From NCBI GenBank assembly GCA_019745505.1, contig JAIETE010000003.1:1-45558 (forward strand): DNA of 45,558 nucleotides, written 5' to 3'. The notes beneath the pieces were generated by a model. That model made no database searches and was not told the origin of the DNA. It worked only from the letters and a program-made list of their open reading frames with translations. The stretch's first letter is position 1. Each line of letters starts with the position of its first letter. Below, in pieces: positions 26,201 to 33,771 of this stretch. The translations under genes were made by a program, and so were the position numbers. This DNA is from Candidatus Obscuribacterales bacterium. Its GTDB lineage: Bacteria; Cyanobacteriota; Vampirovibrionia; Obscuribacterales; Obscuribacteraceae.

Positions 26201-26674
26201 TCCAAATCGAGACTTGTCGATAATGTAAATCACCGAGCCGCCTGCGACTTTTTCCTGCGCTTGAGAGGCCTTGGCGTTGAGGCTGCCTTTTACTTCATCG
26301 ACCCAATGCTGGACGCTGCGCGGCAATTCGCGCGGACCGACCACCACCTCGGTAAATCCAAAAATCGAGCCTGCTTCCAGAACGAGGGCAACGCAGTGTT
26401 TGCAATACGAATTGACCGGACAGCTGCATAACGCGGCATTGATGAATCCATTTTCGTTGCAGGTGACACGCACTTGATAAGGCAGGTCGCGACTGCCTCT
26501 AACGGCTCCGAGAATGACACGTTTTTCAAAGTCGACTTCGACATTGACGACAGCTTTCTTACTCTTGTATTCAAGACCTTTGGCAAAAGTCCGCTGACCA
26601 AAAATGTCCGCAATGTGCGAACTGGAAAACGGCAGAACGTTCAAATAATTGGAAATAGGCGGATCTTCAGGCAT
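23282..26674 (-). CDS. SWIM zinc-finger SNF2-family helicase/ATPase
   Basis: 1130 residues. The N-terminal SWIM zinc finger is Cys83-x-Cys85-x5-Cys91-x-His93 ([11 protein letters not shown]). A long middle region (about 100-620) corresponds to the bacterial SNF2-associated domain. The SNF2 ATPase follows from about 640: Walker A DDMGLGKT (663-670), DESQYIKN as motif II, and the C-terminal helicase lobe with [22 protein letters not shown] and the arginine finger in [11 protein letters not shown]. Such proteins translocate on double-stranded DNA and remodel DNA-protein complexes; the cellular role of the bacterial members is poorly known. It lies alone between a terminator upstream and a convergent gene downstream (26-base gap). 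Confidence 0.95.
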   Translation of the reverse strand: [1130 protein letters not shown]

Positions 26675-26796
26675 ATTATTGCCTCACGCGCAACTAACAA
26701 CCTATAGACCGACAAAATCCATCCTACTTCAAACTCGATTTTTTCGCAGCTAAAATTTGCGAACGTTTACTGCCCAAATGACAGTTTCAACCTGCA

Positions 26797-26843
26797 GAAA
26801 AACAGCCAGCAGGGAAGCCGCACTCAGCTCCCCTGCTGGTTTT
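26797..26843. terminator. bidirectional-looking intrinsic terminator
   Basis: A perfect 9-bp stem, CCAGCAGGG at 26806-26814 with CCCTGCTGG at 26831-26839. Four Ts follow on the plus strand, and five Ts follow on the minus strand three bases beyond the stem (26798-26802). It lies 45 bases past the stop of the minus-strand secreted protein gene and upstream of the SNF2 gene, so its main job is to end that transcript. Confidence 0.75.
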
Positions 26844-26883
26844 ACGCGCCGAGCTCATTGAAACTCCCCGGCTATCTCGACAC

Positions 26884-27417
26884 TTACATGTCGAGTGCAG
26901 GATGGCGGCGGTCGTAGATCAGATTTTCTTGTTCGTAATGATCAGTACGCTGGATAATCGTTGGTTGTTGGATCTTGCGAACTGTCTTGACGGCGATCAA
27001 ATTAGACGGGCTGCGACGTACATGCGCAACGCGCGGAGCTCGATAGCGCTTCTTATACGCAACAGCTCTTCTTTTGTATGCGACCTTCTTTCTTGCTACA
27101 GGACGCGCTGCACGGTATGCAGTCTGTGTTTCTACCCGCGGGGCGTTTACAACGGTAGTCGTAGTGCGCTGCTCGCTGAAGGGTACGACGACTCTCTCAT
27201 GACGTTCCATAATGATCGGCTCGCGAACCTGGTGAGTAGTTCCGTCAGCATTGGTTGTTTCCCTCACACGCTCATACGCAGGTTCCATCCAGCTTCCCAT
27301 TACTTGAGCCGGTCCTTGAGTGATATCTCTCTGAATAATTGTTTGGTCTGCTTGCGCGCGGAGCGGAATAGTGAATGCAAAACCGATAGCCACCAGGGCC
27401 AAAATACTTCGTCTCAT
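26884..27417 (-). CDS. secreted basic hypothetical protein (177 aa)
   Basis: A signal peptide of about 23 residues (SILALVAIGFAFTIPLRAQA) is followed by a polar domain with many Glu, Arg and Thr. A strongly basic stretch of Arg, Lys, Ala and Tyr spans about 100-140 (VARKKVAYKRRAVAYKKRYR), and the C-terminus is mixed. GGAGGAAGGA precedes the ATG, a strong ribosome-binding site. Family not recognised. The basic part could contact nucleic acid, membrane phosphates or the cell wall. It lies 92 bases downstream of the zinc-ribbon kinase stop, same strand. Confidence 0.75.
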   Translation of the reverse strand: MRRSILALVAIGFAFTIPLRAQADQTIIQRDITQGPAQVMGSWMEPAYERVRETTNADGTTHQVREPIIMERHERVVVPFSEQRTTTTVVNAPRVETQTAYRAARPVARKKVAYKRRAVAYKKRYRAPRVAHVRRSPSNLIAVKTVRKIQQPTIIQRTDHYEQENLIYDRRHPALDM

Positions 27418-27509
27418 TCTTCCTTCCTCCCGGCTTCATCCGATGTGATGACGAGACCGGCCGGCTACAGTTCCCAGCGGAAGATGCACTGATTTGAATA
27501 GAGACTGTC

Positions 27510-29507
27510 TCAGTCTGCTATGTCTTTGATGATACCGATGCCCCTGTTCAGCCAACCTTTGAGTCTTCGCCCGGGTTTGCTGTTGGTGACTTTGCCCAAA
27601 CCTCTGTCTGCGTATCGGTTGGCGTAGCGGGTGGCGTACTGCTCGGTTCGCGATGTGGAGGTATACGACGTGGACGGCTGAATGGGCGGCGATGGAGCCG
27701 TCTGGACGACGGGCTGAGCAGCAGGTGGGGTCTGATAGCTGTAAGACGAAGATGATGAAGAAGTGCTGGACGGGTATGAATAATTTCGCTGGGCCGGGCG
27801 ATTGAAACTCGAATAGGAAGAGCTTCTTCCGGATGCCGTTGGACTATAATCCTGCCACTTCTGCTGGTTAGGCTTGCGCTTAGGCGCCTTCTTCTTCCCT
27901 GTCACCGCTCTTTTCGAGACCACCGGTGGGGCGACTGTTTTGGCAGGATTTAAGTGGGCGCCTTCGATGGTCGGAGTGGGAGTGATGGATGAAAACTGAC
28001 TGTCCGGAACGAATTTCGGCACGGAGGCAGCAGAGCCCGGCGCCGGAGCAGGCGAGCCGGAAGGGCGCAGCAACAGAAATCCGGCAATGCCGAGCAGAGC
28101 GACAAGAGCGGCGCTGCCGATAGCCACGGACTTTCTGTTGACGACAATCGATATGGTCTCGTCAGGCTTGTCGACGGCAGAAGAAACTTTACCCTGACTG
28201 GCGGACGGCGGCATTGTTGCTGCAGAGGCAGTGCCGTTCAAATCTGAATTCAGACTAAACGAGAAGTTGTTTGAGCCTGTATTGACATCGGCTGGGACAG
28301 GAGGAATCGGCGGCGCTGACGCTTCGCCGCCGGCAGCCGGAGTGCCGGCATGAGGATTGGTCAGATTGTCCGTAATCACAGTCCTGTCAATCGGCAGAGC
28401 GCCTGTATTCTCAGAAAGATCATTTAGCCAACCACCGGCATTGAGATCTTGCGCCGCAAATCTCTCCGCTTCCAGCGGAATAGTATTGAGCGGTGCCGTT
28501 GTTTTCGACTGAGACTTTATCTCCGCGGCAGCCAGCTCGAGATCATCTCTCAGTTCGTTCATCGACTGGTAACGATGGTCACGATCCTTCGCCAAACATT
28601 TGAAGATCACAGTTTCGAGCCGTGATGGAATCTGCAGTTCAGGACAGGCTTTGGCAAAACCGGCAGGCATTTCGCTGACCTGACGAAACATCGTTTCAAG
28701 CGGATCGGTGCTTTCAAAAATAGGCTTGCCGCTGACCACTCTGTACATGACTGCGCCGAGCGAGTAAATGTCGGCACGCGCATCCAGCTTCTTGCCCTGA
28801 CATTGCTCGGGGCTCATGTACAGCGGACTGCCGAATACTTCTCCGGTTCTTGTCAGGTTTTCGGCTTCCGGTGTGGAAGGATTCAAGACTTTGGCAATAC
28901 CGAAGTCGACAAGTTTCACAAAATCACGACGACCTTCGAACTCCACGAGCATTATGTTCGAGGGCTTCACATCGCGGTGAATGATCTCTTTCGAATGCGC
29001 ATGTGCAAGCGCTGAGCTCATCTGCAAAAACATATTGATGGCGCGTGAAACAGAAATATGTTTTTCCGCATCAAGCAATGCGGTCAAATTTATTCCTTCC
29101 AGAAAATCCATGACCATGTACGGTTGCCCCTGATTGGACACGCCGAAGTCATGAACATTCAAAATATTGGGATGCGAAAAGTTGCTGGCAGCATGAGCTT
29201 CTACTTTGAAACGCTTGAGAGCATCAGCATTTCCAATCATCTTGGTGTGCAATATCTTGATTGCCACGGACCTCTGCATCATCAGGTGAGTGGCACGATA
29301 GACCATGCCCATACCGCCACCGCCGAGCACCTCGGTAATTTGAAAACGATCGCAAAATAATGTGCCCACCATCGGATCGCGCGGCACTTCCAGAACGGTT
29401 AGCACAACTCCATCGACAGGGCAGTTGCTAATCTCGCCGCTGTACTCTTTATGGCAAACGATACACGCTTTTCTTTGTGTCTCGTTTTTTGGCGCAACAT
29501 TTTCCAT
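27510..29507 (-). CDS. PknB-type Ser/Thr kinase with N-terminal zinc ribbon and Ser/Tyr-rich tail
   Basis: 665 residues from the Met at 29507; the frame remains open to a Met at 29651 (713 residues), and neither start has a good ribosome-binding site. I prefer the shorter one because it begins just before the zinc-ribbon-like CIVCHKEY..SGEISNCPVDG. The kinase domain follows (about 52-315): GGGGMGMVY, VAIKIL, HRDVKPSNIML, VDFGIAKVL, GSPLYMSPEQC, all canonical. A Pro/Ala/Thr linker leads to one TM segment (VAIGSAALVALLGIAGFLLL), then an outer tail with Lys/Pro runs and a Ser/Tyr/Thr-rich low-complexity region. Probably a membrane sensor kinase. It is 85 bases downstream of the secreted repeat protein gene on the same strand. 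Confidence 0.92.
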   Translation of the reverse strand: MENVAPKNETQRKACIVCHKEYSGEISNCPVDGVVLTVLEVPRDPMVGTLFCDRFQITEVLGGGGMGMVYRATHLMMQRSVAIKILHTKMIGNADALKRFKVEAHAASNFSHPNILNVHDFGVSNQGQPYMVMDFLEGINLTALLDAEKHISVSRAINMFLQMSSALAHAHSKEIIHRDVKPSNIMLVEFEGRRDFVKLVDFGIAKVLNPSTPEAENLTRTGEVFGSPLYMSPEQCQGKKLDARADIYSLGAVMYRVVSGKPIFESTDPLETMFRQVSEMPAGFAKACPELQIPSRLETVIFKCLAKDRDHRYQSMNELRDDLELAAAEIKSQSKTTAPLNTIPLEAERFAAQDLNAGGWLNDLSENTGALPIDRTVITDNLTNPHAGTPAAGGEASAPPIPPVPADVNTGSNNFSFSLNSDLNGTASAATMPPSASQGKVSSAVDKPDETISIVVNRKSVAIGSAALVALLGIAGFLLLRPSGSPAPAPGSAASVPKFVPDSQFSSITPTPTIEGAHLNPAKTVAPPVVSKRAVTGKKKAPKRKPNQQKWQDYSPTASGRSSSYSSFNRPAQRNYSYPSSTSSSSSSYSYQTPPAAQPVVQTAPSPPIQPSTSYTSTSRTEQYATRYANRYADRGLGKVTNSKPGRRLKGWLNRGIGIIKDIAD

Positions 29508-29736
29508 CGTAGTAAACAGTCCGTAGGCTTTTTTCGTTCTACCAGGACTCCACACGTTATTAGACACGAGCCGGCGAAGAAATGTTTCGCTTTTGGTCCA
29601 ATCGTTTTCAGAGGCCTGTCGAGGGTCCAGATTCACAATCCGCCCACACATTTCTACTTGCCCAGCACGGGCAAAAAAATCAAAGCAAGCGGAGCGAAAA
29701 TATGAAAGCTTGAGATCCTATCACCCGATCGGGCTA

Positions 29737-31290
29737 TCAAGGCTTGGCTTTCGTGCCGCTGCCGGCAACATCGAAACCAGGGCGGGATTCGACATTGCGT
29801 TTCATTTCCAGATCAAAAGTGACACGCGGCAAATCGGCATTCTCGGGGAATTTGGGAATTTCGTACTGTTTTACGAGCTGAACCGCATTGAGAGCGCATT
29901 GCTTGAAATTGGTCTCTGCATCAACATTGCGCGAAACGCTGTCAGCAGGCTGAAAATCCTCCACTTGAGCAGAGAGATCACGGTCTTTGGTCACCGTCAC
30001 GCGCACGGTGGCCACTCCGGGACCGACTTCGACACTCTGCCAACGAGCATATATAGCGCCAGCCACACGGTGATACCAATCGTTCCATGTCGGTGCGACC
30101 GTTGCATTGAGCGTCGGCAGCAAAAGAGCATCCGCGTGCATCGGCGTTTCTTGCGCCACGACAGGCTCGGCAAACTCTCCGCCGCCCGCCGTCAATTTGC
30201 CGGCATGCGCCAACAACCCGCTATTCGTTGGGGCAGAATACTGACCGCCCAGAGTCTCTTTTCTGTAACCCGGCACCATGATTGATACTTCGTAACCAGG
30301 AGCGTAAGTGACAACACCGCTGCGGGACTGGGTATGCGTCAGCAACCCGCCGGGAGTATAGTCGGACACAGTGCCTCTTTTCTCCGTTACTTTCTTTACT
30401 TCGTATCCGGGGACATAAGAGGTGACGCCGTCTTTGGTCACCGGGTCCCCTTCAATTTTGAACCCGCCGCCACCTGAAAAAGGACCGCCGCGCAGGCCCA
30501 TTCCAGGACCGAACATCTGAACTTTGAAACCGGACTGGTCCTGACCGGCTCTCGACACTTCATAGCCGGGGACATAGGAGGTGACGCCGTTGCGAGTCTG
30601 CCACTGCCTGGACTGATAGCGCGGCGCGATTTCCGTGACACCTTTGGTGGTCGTGCCCGGGGTCACCGAGTAGGAGGGATCGAAAGTCATAACGCCGTTT
30701 CTGGGCGTGAGAGTGTAGCTGGAAAGCGGCGGAATCGGGTGGGTGGCCCATCCGGCAGCGGCATTGAGCGGGCTACCTGGATTACCGAAAGGGCTGGGTG
30801 AAGCCTGACCCGGAAAGAAGTGCTGATTGCCGGAAAATTGGTTGACCTGACCGGCTACCGGCTGATGACCATTCAAACCACCGTTCAAACCGCGGCTCTT
30901 GTCAGCGGCGCCCGGCAAAAGAATGAGCGAAGGGTTGAGAGGGGCTTCGTCTTTGATTGAACCATTGAGAAGACGCGTCGTAGCACCGCCCTGAAGTACG
31001 GTTTGCTGCGTTCCTCCGGTCAAGACCTGCTGCCCGGCCTGTCCTTGAAGAATTTGCTGCTGGGCACCGCCCTGCAGGGTGCGTTGTTCAACATCACCTT
31101 GCAAAATCTGTTCAACCGCGCTGCCTGTAAGACCTTGCTGCTCCGCTGCGCCTTTCAGGGTGTCCTGCTCAACAGCTCCATCGACGGCAAAAACGACATT
31201 TGCCTGCAAAACCGCCTGAATTAGCGTCAGAGTCAAGCTGCAAGACAGAATCGAGACTTGGGAATGCTTTGCGAAATTGCGTTTGTGCAT
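29737..31290 (-). CDS. secreted repeat protein with TonB C-terminal-like domain
   Basis: 517 residues. A signal peptide covers about 1-36 (ILSCSLTLTLIQAVLQANVVFA). Residues 40-111 are eight tandem 9-residue units with consensus xxQxxLxGx. Residues about 197-335 hold about six degenerate copies of (R/K)xGVxxYxPGYEV within a Gly/Pro-rich region. About 400-505 resembles TonB/TolA C-terminal domains: WYHRVAGAIYARWQ, a VRVTVTKDRDLS strand, then CALNAVQLVKQYEIPKFPENAD. There is no N-terminal membrane anchor of the TonB type, so it is exported rather than an energy transducer. Function unknown; a cell-surface or envelope-assembly role is inference. Confidence 0.85.
   Translation of the reverse strand: MHKRNFAKHSQVSILSCSLTLTLIQAVLQANVVFAVDGAVEQDTLKGAAEQQGLTGSAVEQILQGDVEQRTLQGGAQQQILQGQAGQQVLTGGTQQTVLQGGATTRLLNGSIKDEAPLNPSLILLPGAADKSRGLNGGLNGHQPVAGQVNQFSGNQHFFPGQASPSPFGNPGSPLNAAAGWATHPIPPLSSYTLTPRNGVMTFDPSYSVTPGTTTKGVTEIAPRYQSRQWQTRNGVTSYVPGYEVSRAGQDQSGFKVQMFGPGMGLRGGPFSGGGGFKIEGDPVTKDGVTSYVPGYEVKKVTEKRGTVSDYTPGGLLTHTQSRSGVVTYAPGYEVSIMVPGYRKETLGGQYSAPTNSGLLAHAGKLTAGGGEFAEPVVAQETPMHADALLLPTLNATVAPTWNDWYHRVAGAIYARWQSVEVGPGVATVRVTVTKDRDLSAQVEDFQPADSVSRNVDAETNFKQCALNAVQLVKQYEIPKFPENADLPRVTFDLEMKRNVESRPGFDVAGSGTKAKP
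30958..31173 (-). repeat. eight tandem 27-bp repeats encoding 9-residue units
   Basis: Eight in-frame units of 27 bases, diverged at DNA level but regular in protein: units end in L-(K/T/Q/N)-G, for example VEQRTLQGG, AQQQILQGQ, AGQQVLTGG, TQQTVLQGG. The regular spacing of Leu and Gly suggests a solenoid or stacked-turn structure just after the signal peptide. Confidence 0.85.
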
Positions 31291-31543
31291 TTGGCGCTCA
31301 GGTAGAGGAACTCAACGATTATGAAAAGGGCGTAATCTAGTATTGCCACAATAACAAAAGCCAAAACTCCCAGTTCTTGGCAAAAGGACGCAAAAGGGTA
31401 GCGGTGTGGACTTTGCATGGCAAAGGCACAGCTAGAAGCACGTAATAAATCCTTTGCTTTTGCCTGAAAAGCAGCCTTACCGGCAAATTCTTAATTTGCA
31501 TTGATTGCCGATCCCGTCCGAGGTGGACTCTCCAGAGGGATGC

Positions 31544-31557
31544 CACCATATATGGTG
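31544..31557. promoter_or_regulatory. perfect 14-bp palindrome, candidate operator
   Basis: CACCATATATGGTG is an exact palindrome in the 561-base divergent intergenic region between the secreted repeat protein and the desaturase, about 66 bases upstream of the candidate promoter below. It could bind a dimeric regulator. No second copy was noticed nearby. Confidence 0.4.
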
Positions 31558-31622
31558 CAAAACCGCGGCAGTTTTTAGTGGCAATTTAGTCCTGCATCCT
31601 GTATGCTGACATTTAGGTCGGT

Positions 31623-31650
31623 TTGACGAGTGCCATTTCGATTGTATGAG
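31623..31650 (+). promoter_or_regulatory. candidate sigma-70-type promoter of the desaturase gene
   Basis: TTGACG and TATGAG are 16 bases apart. Transcription from here would give a leader of about 190 bases containing two hairpins: 31655-31660 with 31668-31673 (AGCGCA/TGCGCT), and 31757-31762 with 31772-31777 (GTTTCC/GGAAAC). The rest of the 561-base region 31291-31851 holds no ORF I would support. Confidence 0.35.
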
Positions 31651-31851
31651 ACGTAGCGCATAAAAATTGCGCTGAGATGATATTACGCTCACAGACAGCA
31701 ATTATTTCTTCACGAATCACTACAGATATACCTCTCAGACTATACTCATCCAAGCGGTTTCCAGGAACTAGGGAAACTGATTAACCGCCTGTCTGGCTTA
31801 TCAACCGCGGCTCAGACTTAAATACTCCCTGAGCATCAAGAGGTAGGGCAC

Positions 31852-32694
31852 TTGGAACCTGTAGTTTCCTTTTGTGGGCTGACATTCGCCTTCTACTTGT
31901 GGCACATGTTCGGAGTCACAGTGGGCCTGCATAGACTGCTTTCTCACCGTGCTTTTACATGTCCAAAAGCGGTCGAATATTTTTTCGTTTTCGGCGCCTA
32001 TTTTGCCTTTCACGGCTCTCCCGTTTGGTGGGCGACAATTCACCGTGCCCATCACCGTTATTCCGACCAGCCGCTTGACCCGCACACCCCTAGAAACGGT
32101 CTTTTCTCGTCCTACGCCTTCTACCGCGAGTGGCATTATCCTGAGCACATTAATCCTCGCGTTCAGAGCAAAGACCTGCTGAAAGACCCGCTTTACAGAT
32201 TCTTGGAATCAGGCGCCGACTGGAAATTGGGCTATGCCATGAACGTCTTCAGCAGTTTGCTTTTCCGCATAGTCCTCTGGGCTGCATTCGGACCAATCGT
32301 AGCGGGAGCGAGCTTACTGGCCGGCTGGCTGGCACTGAACAGCCCATTGATCCTGAACATCATTTGCCACATGCCTCAATGGGGCTACAAGAACTTCAAC
32401 ATTAAAGACGACAGCATGAATAATTGGCTGATGGCTATTATCTGCGTCGGCGACGGTTGGCATAACAATCACCATGCCGTGCCCGGCTCGAGCAATATGG
32501 GCATCAAGCCATGGGAAATCGACCCTTCCTATCTCTTGCTCAAGGGATTGCAGAAAATCGGACTGGTATACACCATCAACGAGTCGATCGCCAACGAAAA
32601 ATTGCATGCCATCCCGGCTACCGTAGTAGGCTCCGGAAGGGCTGCAGCAAGACCACACAGAAAACGGGAAAAAACAGCCACCCTGGTCCGCTAG
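31852..32694 (+). CDS. acyl-CoA/acyl-lipid delta-9-type fatty acid desaturase
   Basis: 280 residues of a membrane di-iron desaturase, which introduces a cis double bond into saturated fatty acyl chains. The three His boxes are complete: HRLLSH (about 27-32), HRAHHRYSD (about 64), and WHNNHHAVP (about 203). Hydrophobic segments before box 1, after box 2 and before box 3 fit the usual topology. The only plausible start is a TTG at 31852, with AGAGG about 8 bases upstream, because an in-frame TAA lies at about 31819 and no ATG occurs in between. The first membrane helix is therefore shorter than in many homologues. An electron donor gene is not present nearby. Confidence 0.92.
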   Translation: MEPVVSFCGLTFAFYLWHMFGVTVGLHRLLSHRAFTCPKAVEYFFVFGAYFAFHGSPVWWATIHRAHHRYSDQPLDPHTPRNGLFSSYAFYREWHYPEHINPRVQSKDLLKDPLYRFLESGADWKLGYAMNVFSSLLFRIVLWAAFGPIVAGASLLAGWLALNSPLILNIICHMPQWGYKNFNIKDDSMNNWLMAIICVGDGWHNNHHAVPGSSNMGIKPWEIDPSYLLLKGLQKIGLVYTINESIANEKLHAIPATVVGSGRAAARPHRKREKTATLVR

Positions 32695-32856
32695 ACAGGC
32701 TTTTTTTCGCATTTAAGGAACACCCCTCAGGGCAAGCCCAGATTCGATTCACAGGAACAGATTCGATGCGTTTGCGTCATTTCGCCTGTGGAGATACAGA
32801 CCGGCGCCAAAAAAACGAGGATTTCCTACTTGGCCTGGGTATATAGATGGGGGGAA

Positions 32857-32872
32857 ACAGCCGGGGGGCTGT
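32857..32872 (+). other. G-rich hairpin in the 215-base gap before the GGDEF gene
   Basis: ACAGCC (32857-32862) pairs with GGCTGT (32867-32872) around a GGGG loop, 37 bases before the GGDEF-like gene. The gap 32695-32909 otherwise has a run of seven Ts (32701-32707) after a weak 4-bp stem just past the desaturase stop, possibly its terminator. I could not match any known riboswitch, including the c-di-GMP class I consensus. Confidence 0.35.
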
Positions 32873-32909
32873 CTGTGGTCACGTGGGATAGTATGCGAAT
32901 TCGAAAATT

Positions 32910-33698
32910 ATGGCATCCAATAAAGACGAACACCAGGAATGGGTAATTAAGGACAATTTCTTTCACCGAGGCGTTTCAAACGTGCGCAACACTCTGCACG
33001 GCAACGCTGAGGCGGCTCAGAGAGCTCTGGAATTGGTCAAAGCGAAACAAGCGCAAAATGCGCAGCAAGTCGTTTCGCAGACCGGTGCTCACCCGACGCA
33101 AGTGGCAGCAGGGTACTCTGCAGCCACGTCTCAGTCGGGCTCTCGAGCATGCCAGTGCCAAAACCTGCCTGACGAAGAGCTGGAAAGGCGCGCCCTCAAC
33201 GACCCCACTCTGCCTGTACTTAAATTCCGGTATGTCCTGAGTAGATTGCGCGCGGAGGTTAAGCGAGCCAGTCGCTATGGACACACCACGTCGGTGATGA
33301 TTGTTTCCATCGACGATTTTGCCACATTACCTCAACGCTTCGGCAATTTCGCCGAGATGGTGCAAAACGAAGTATTAATGGCTGCCAGTCAGCGTTTTTC
33401 GGCGATCATTCGTCGCGACATAGATCTGCTGGGCCGCTATCTCAACGAGCGTTTCATCATCGTTCTGCCTGAGACATCTGCCGAACAAGCGCAACAATTC
33501 GGTGAGCGAATCAGAGCCGCTATCGAAGGAACTTGCCTTGACCATATGTGGCATAAAGTCACTTTCACTGTCAGTCTGGGCATATGCACATCATCCGGCG
33601 AAACTTTGCCAGCCGAAGAGATGATCATGCAAGCCGACGGTGCAGCAGAAATGATCGAAAAGCGCGGCGGCAACGGCGTTCACGCCATAACCTTTTAG
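32910..33698 (+). CDS. GGDEF-domain protein with degenerate active site
   Basis: 262 residues. The first 100 are polar, with a CQCQ motif near 81-84 and a Gln/Ala-rich helix, no membrane segment. Residues about 102-262 have the GGDEF fold: FRYVLSRLRAEVKRASRYGHTTSVMIVSIDDF, the helix before the signature, and the end SLGICTSSGE..ADGAAEMIEKRGGNGV. The signature that should read GGDEF is LNERF (178-182), so both glycines and one catalytic acid are missing. Diguanylate cyclase activity is therefore unlikely; it may bind GTP or act as a receptor or scaffold. The start has no strong ribosome-binding site. Confidence 0.85.
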   Translation: MASNKDEHQEWVIKDNFFHRGVSNVRNTLHGNAEAAQRALELVKAKQAQNAQQVVSQTGAHPTQVAAGYSAATSQSGSRACQCQNLPDEELERRALNDPTLPVLKFRYVLSRLRAEVKRASRYGHTTSVMIVSIDDFATLPQRFGNFAEMVQNEVLMAASQRFSAIIRRDIDLLGRYLNERFIIVLPETSAEQAQQFGERIRAAIEGTCLDHMWHKVTFTVSLGICTSSGETLPAEEMIMQADGAAEMIEKRGGNGVHAITF

Positions 33699-33771
33699 CA
33701 TCGATAATAAACAGGCAACAAACTCGCCGTTCTCTTCCCGGAAGAAAAACAGGGTTAGAGGAACCTGCCCG

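Noticed and set aside
29507-29651. 48-residue N-terminal extension of the zinc-ribbon kinase
   Set aside because: The extension has no motif and no ribosome-binding site. It may still be translated, but I kept the start just before the zinc ribbon.
32695-32909. c-di-GMP riboswitch before the GGDEF-like gene
   Set aside because: A hairpin and G-rich stretches are present but not the conserved core of the known c-di-GMP riboswitch classes.
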